Of a stretch of DNA of 15,240 nucleotides, positions 15,198-15,240 are shown one piece after another. The notes under the pieces were generated by a model. That model saw only the letters and a program-made list of their open reading frames with translations, was not told the origin of the DNA and did no database searches. Numbering within the stretch: the stretch's first letter is position 1; every line of letters starts with the position of its first letter. Source of the DNA: Claveliimonas sp963592205 (lineage in GTDB: Bacteria; Bacillota; Clostridia; Lachnospirales; Lachnospiraceae); NCBI GenBank assembly GCA_963592205.1, contig CAVAVU010000118.1, forward strand, positions 1 to 15,240, in the 5' to 3' direction. The position numbers were made by a program, and so were the translations under genes.

Positions 15198-15240
15198 GCT
15201 TCCGTTTCCGAGTTTTAAGGAAATGGGAGTGATTCTTATG
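15198..15240 (+). promoter_or_regulatory. Leader hairpin covering the ribosome binding site of an edge gene
   Basis: Bases 15198-15209 can pair with 15219-15230 over 12 positions (nine Watson-Crick, three G-U) around a 9-nt loop. The 3' arm contains GGGAG (15225-15229), which is 8 nt before the ATG at 15238-15240 and is the only ribosome binding site candidate. Only the first codon of the gene is inside the window, so its product is unknown. I do not recognise a riboswitch core in the roughly 60-nt leader. Confidence 0.4.

Overview
The window looks like the chromosome of a Gram-positive Clostridia member, most likely of the Lachnospiraceae. The basis is the protein types, the strong AGGAGG-like ribosome binding sites, the complete V-type ATPase operon and the XRE/AAA_ATPase-like gene; the family-level call is inference. 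A run of ten N at 4776-4785 shows that this is a draft scaffold.

About 60% of the window (100-8776, all minus strand) is a nine-gene V/A-type ATPase operon, read from high to low coordinates: peripheral stalk G/H, then C, I, K, F, E, A, B and D. Gene spacing is tight: there is a 4-nt ATGA overlap between C and I, 1 nt between K and F, and an 8-nt E/A overlap in which A starts at TTG. The operon has a candidate promoter at 8830-8858 and an intrinsic terminator after D. The one irregularity is between B and D, where two related palindromic repeat units (735-942) sit in the intergenic space and also encode the last residues of B.

Upstream of the operon and in the same direction is a LysR regulator. 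Divergent from it is a YoaK/DUF1275 membrane protein gene. Their 96-bp intergenic region carries a promoter overlapping a CTAC/GTAG dyad. A strong two-way terminator at 10704-10740 separates YoaK from the next minus-strand unit.

That unit is an ECF transporter S component followed 3 nt later by a P1-family (DmpA/BapA-like) peptidase, preceded by a roughly 170-nt structured leader. Upstream lies an EamA drug/metabolite transporter with a 15-bp inverted repeat in front of its start. Next is a decayed XRE-HTH/AAA_ATPase-like gene, split by a frameshift and lacking its C-terminal nuclease domain; it is visibly richer in A+T than the ATPase operon.

The last 100 bases hold a plus-strand promoter and a leader whose hairpin covers the ribosome binding site of a gene starting at the final ATG. 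I see no clearly new multi-gene system here. The best leads are the palindromic elements in the ATPase operon, the S-component/P1-peptidase pair with its leader, the broken AAA gene and the right-edge leader.
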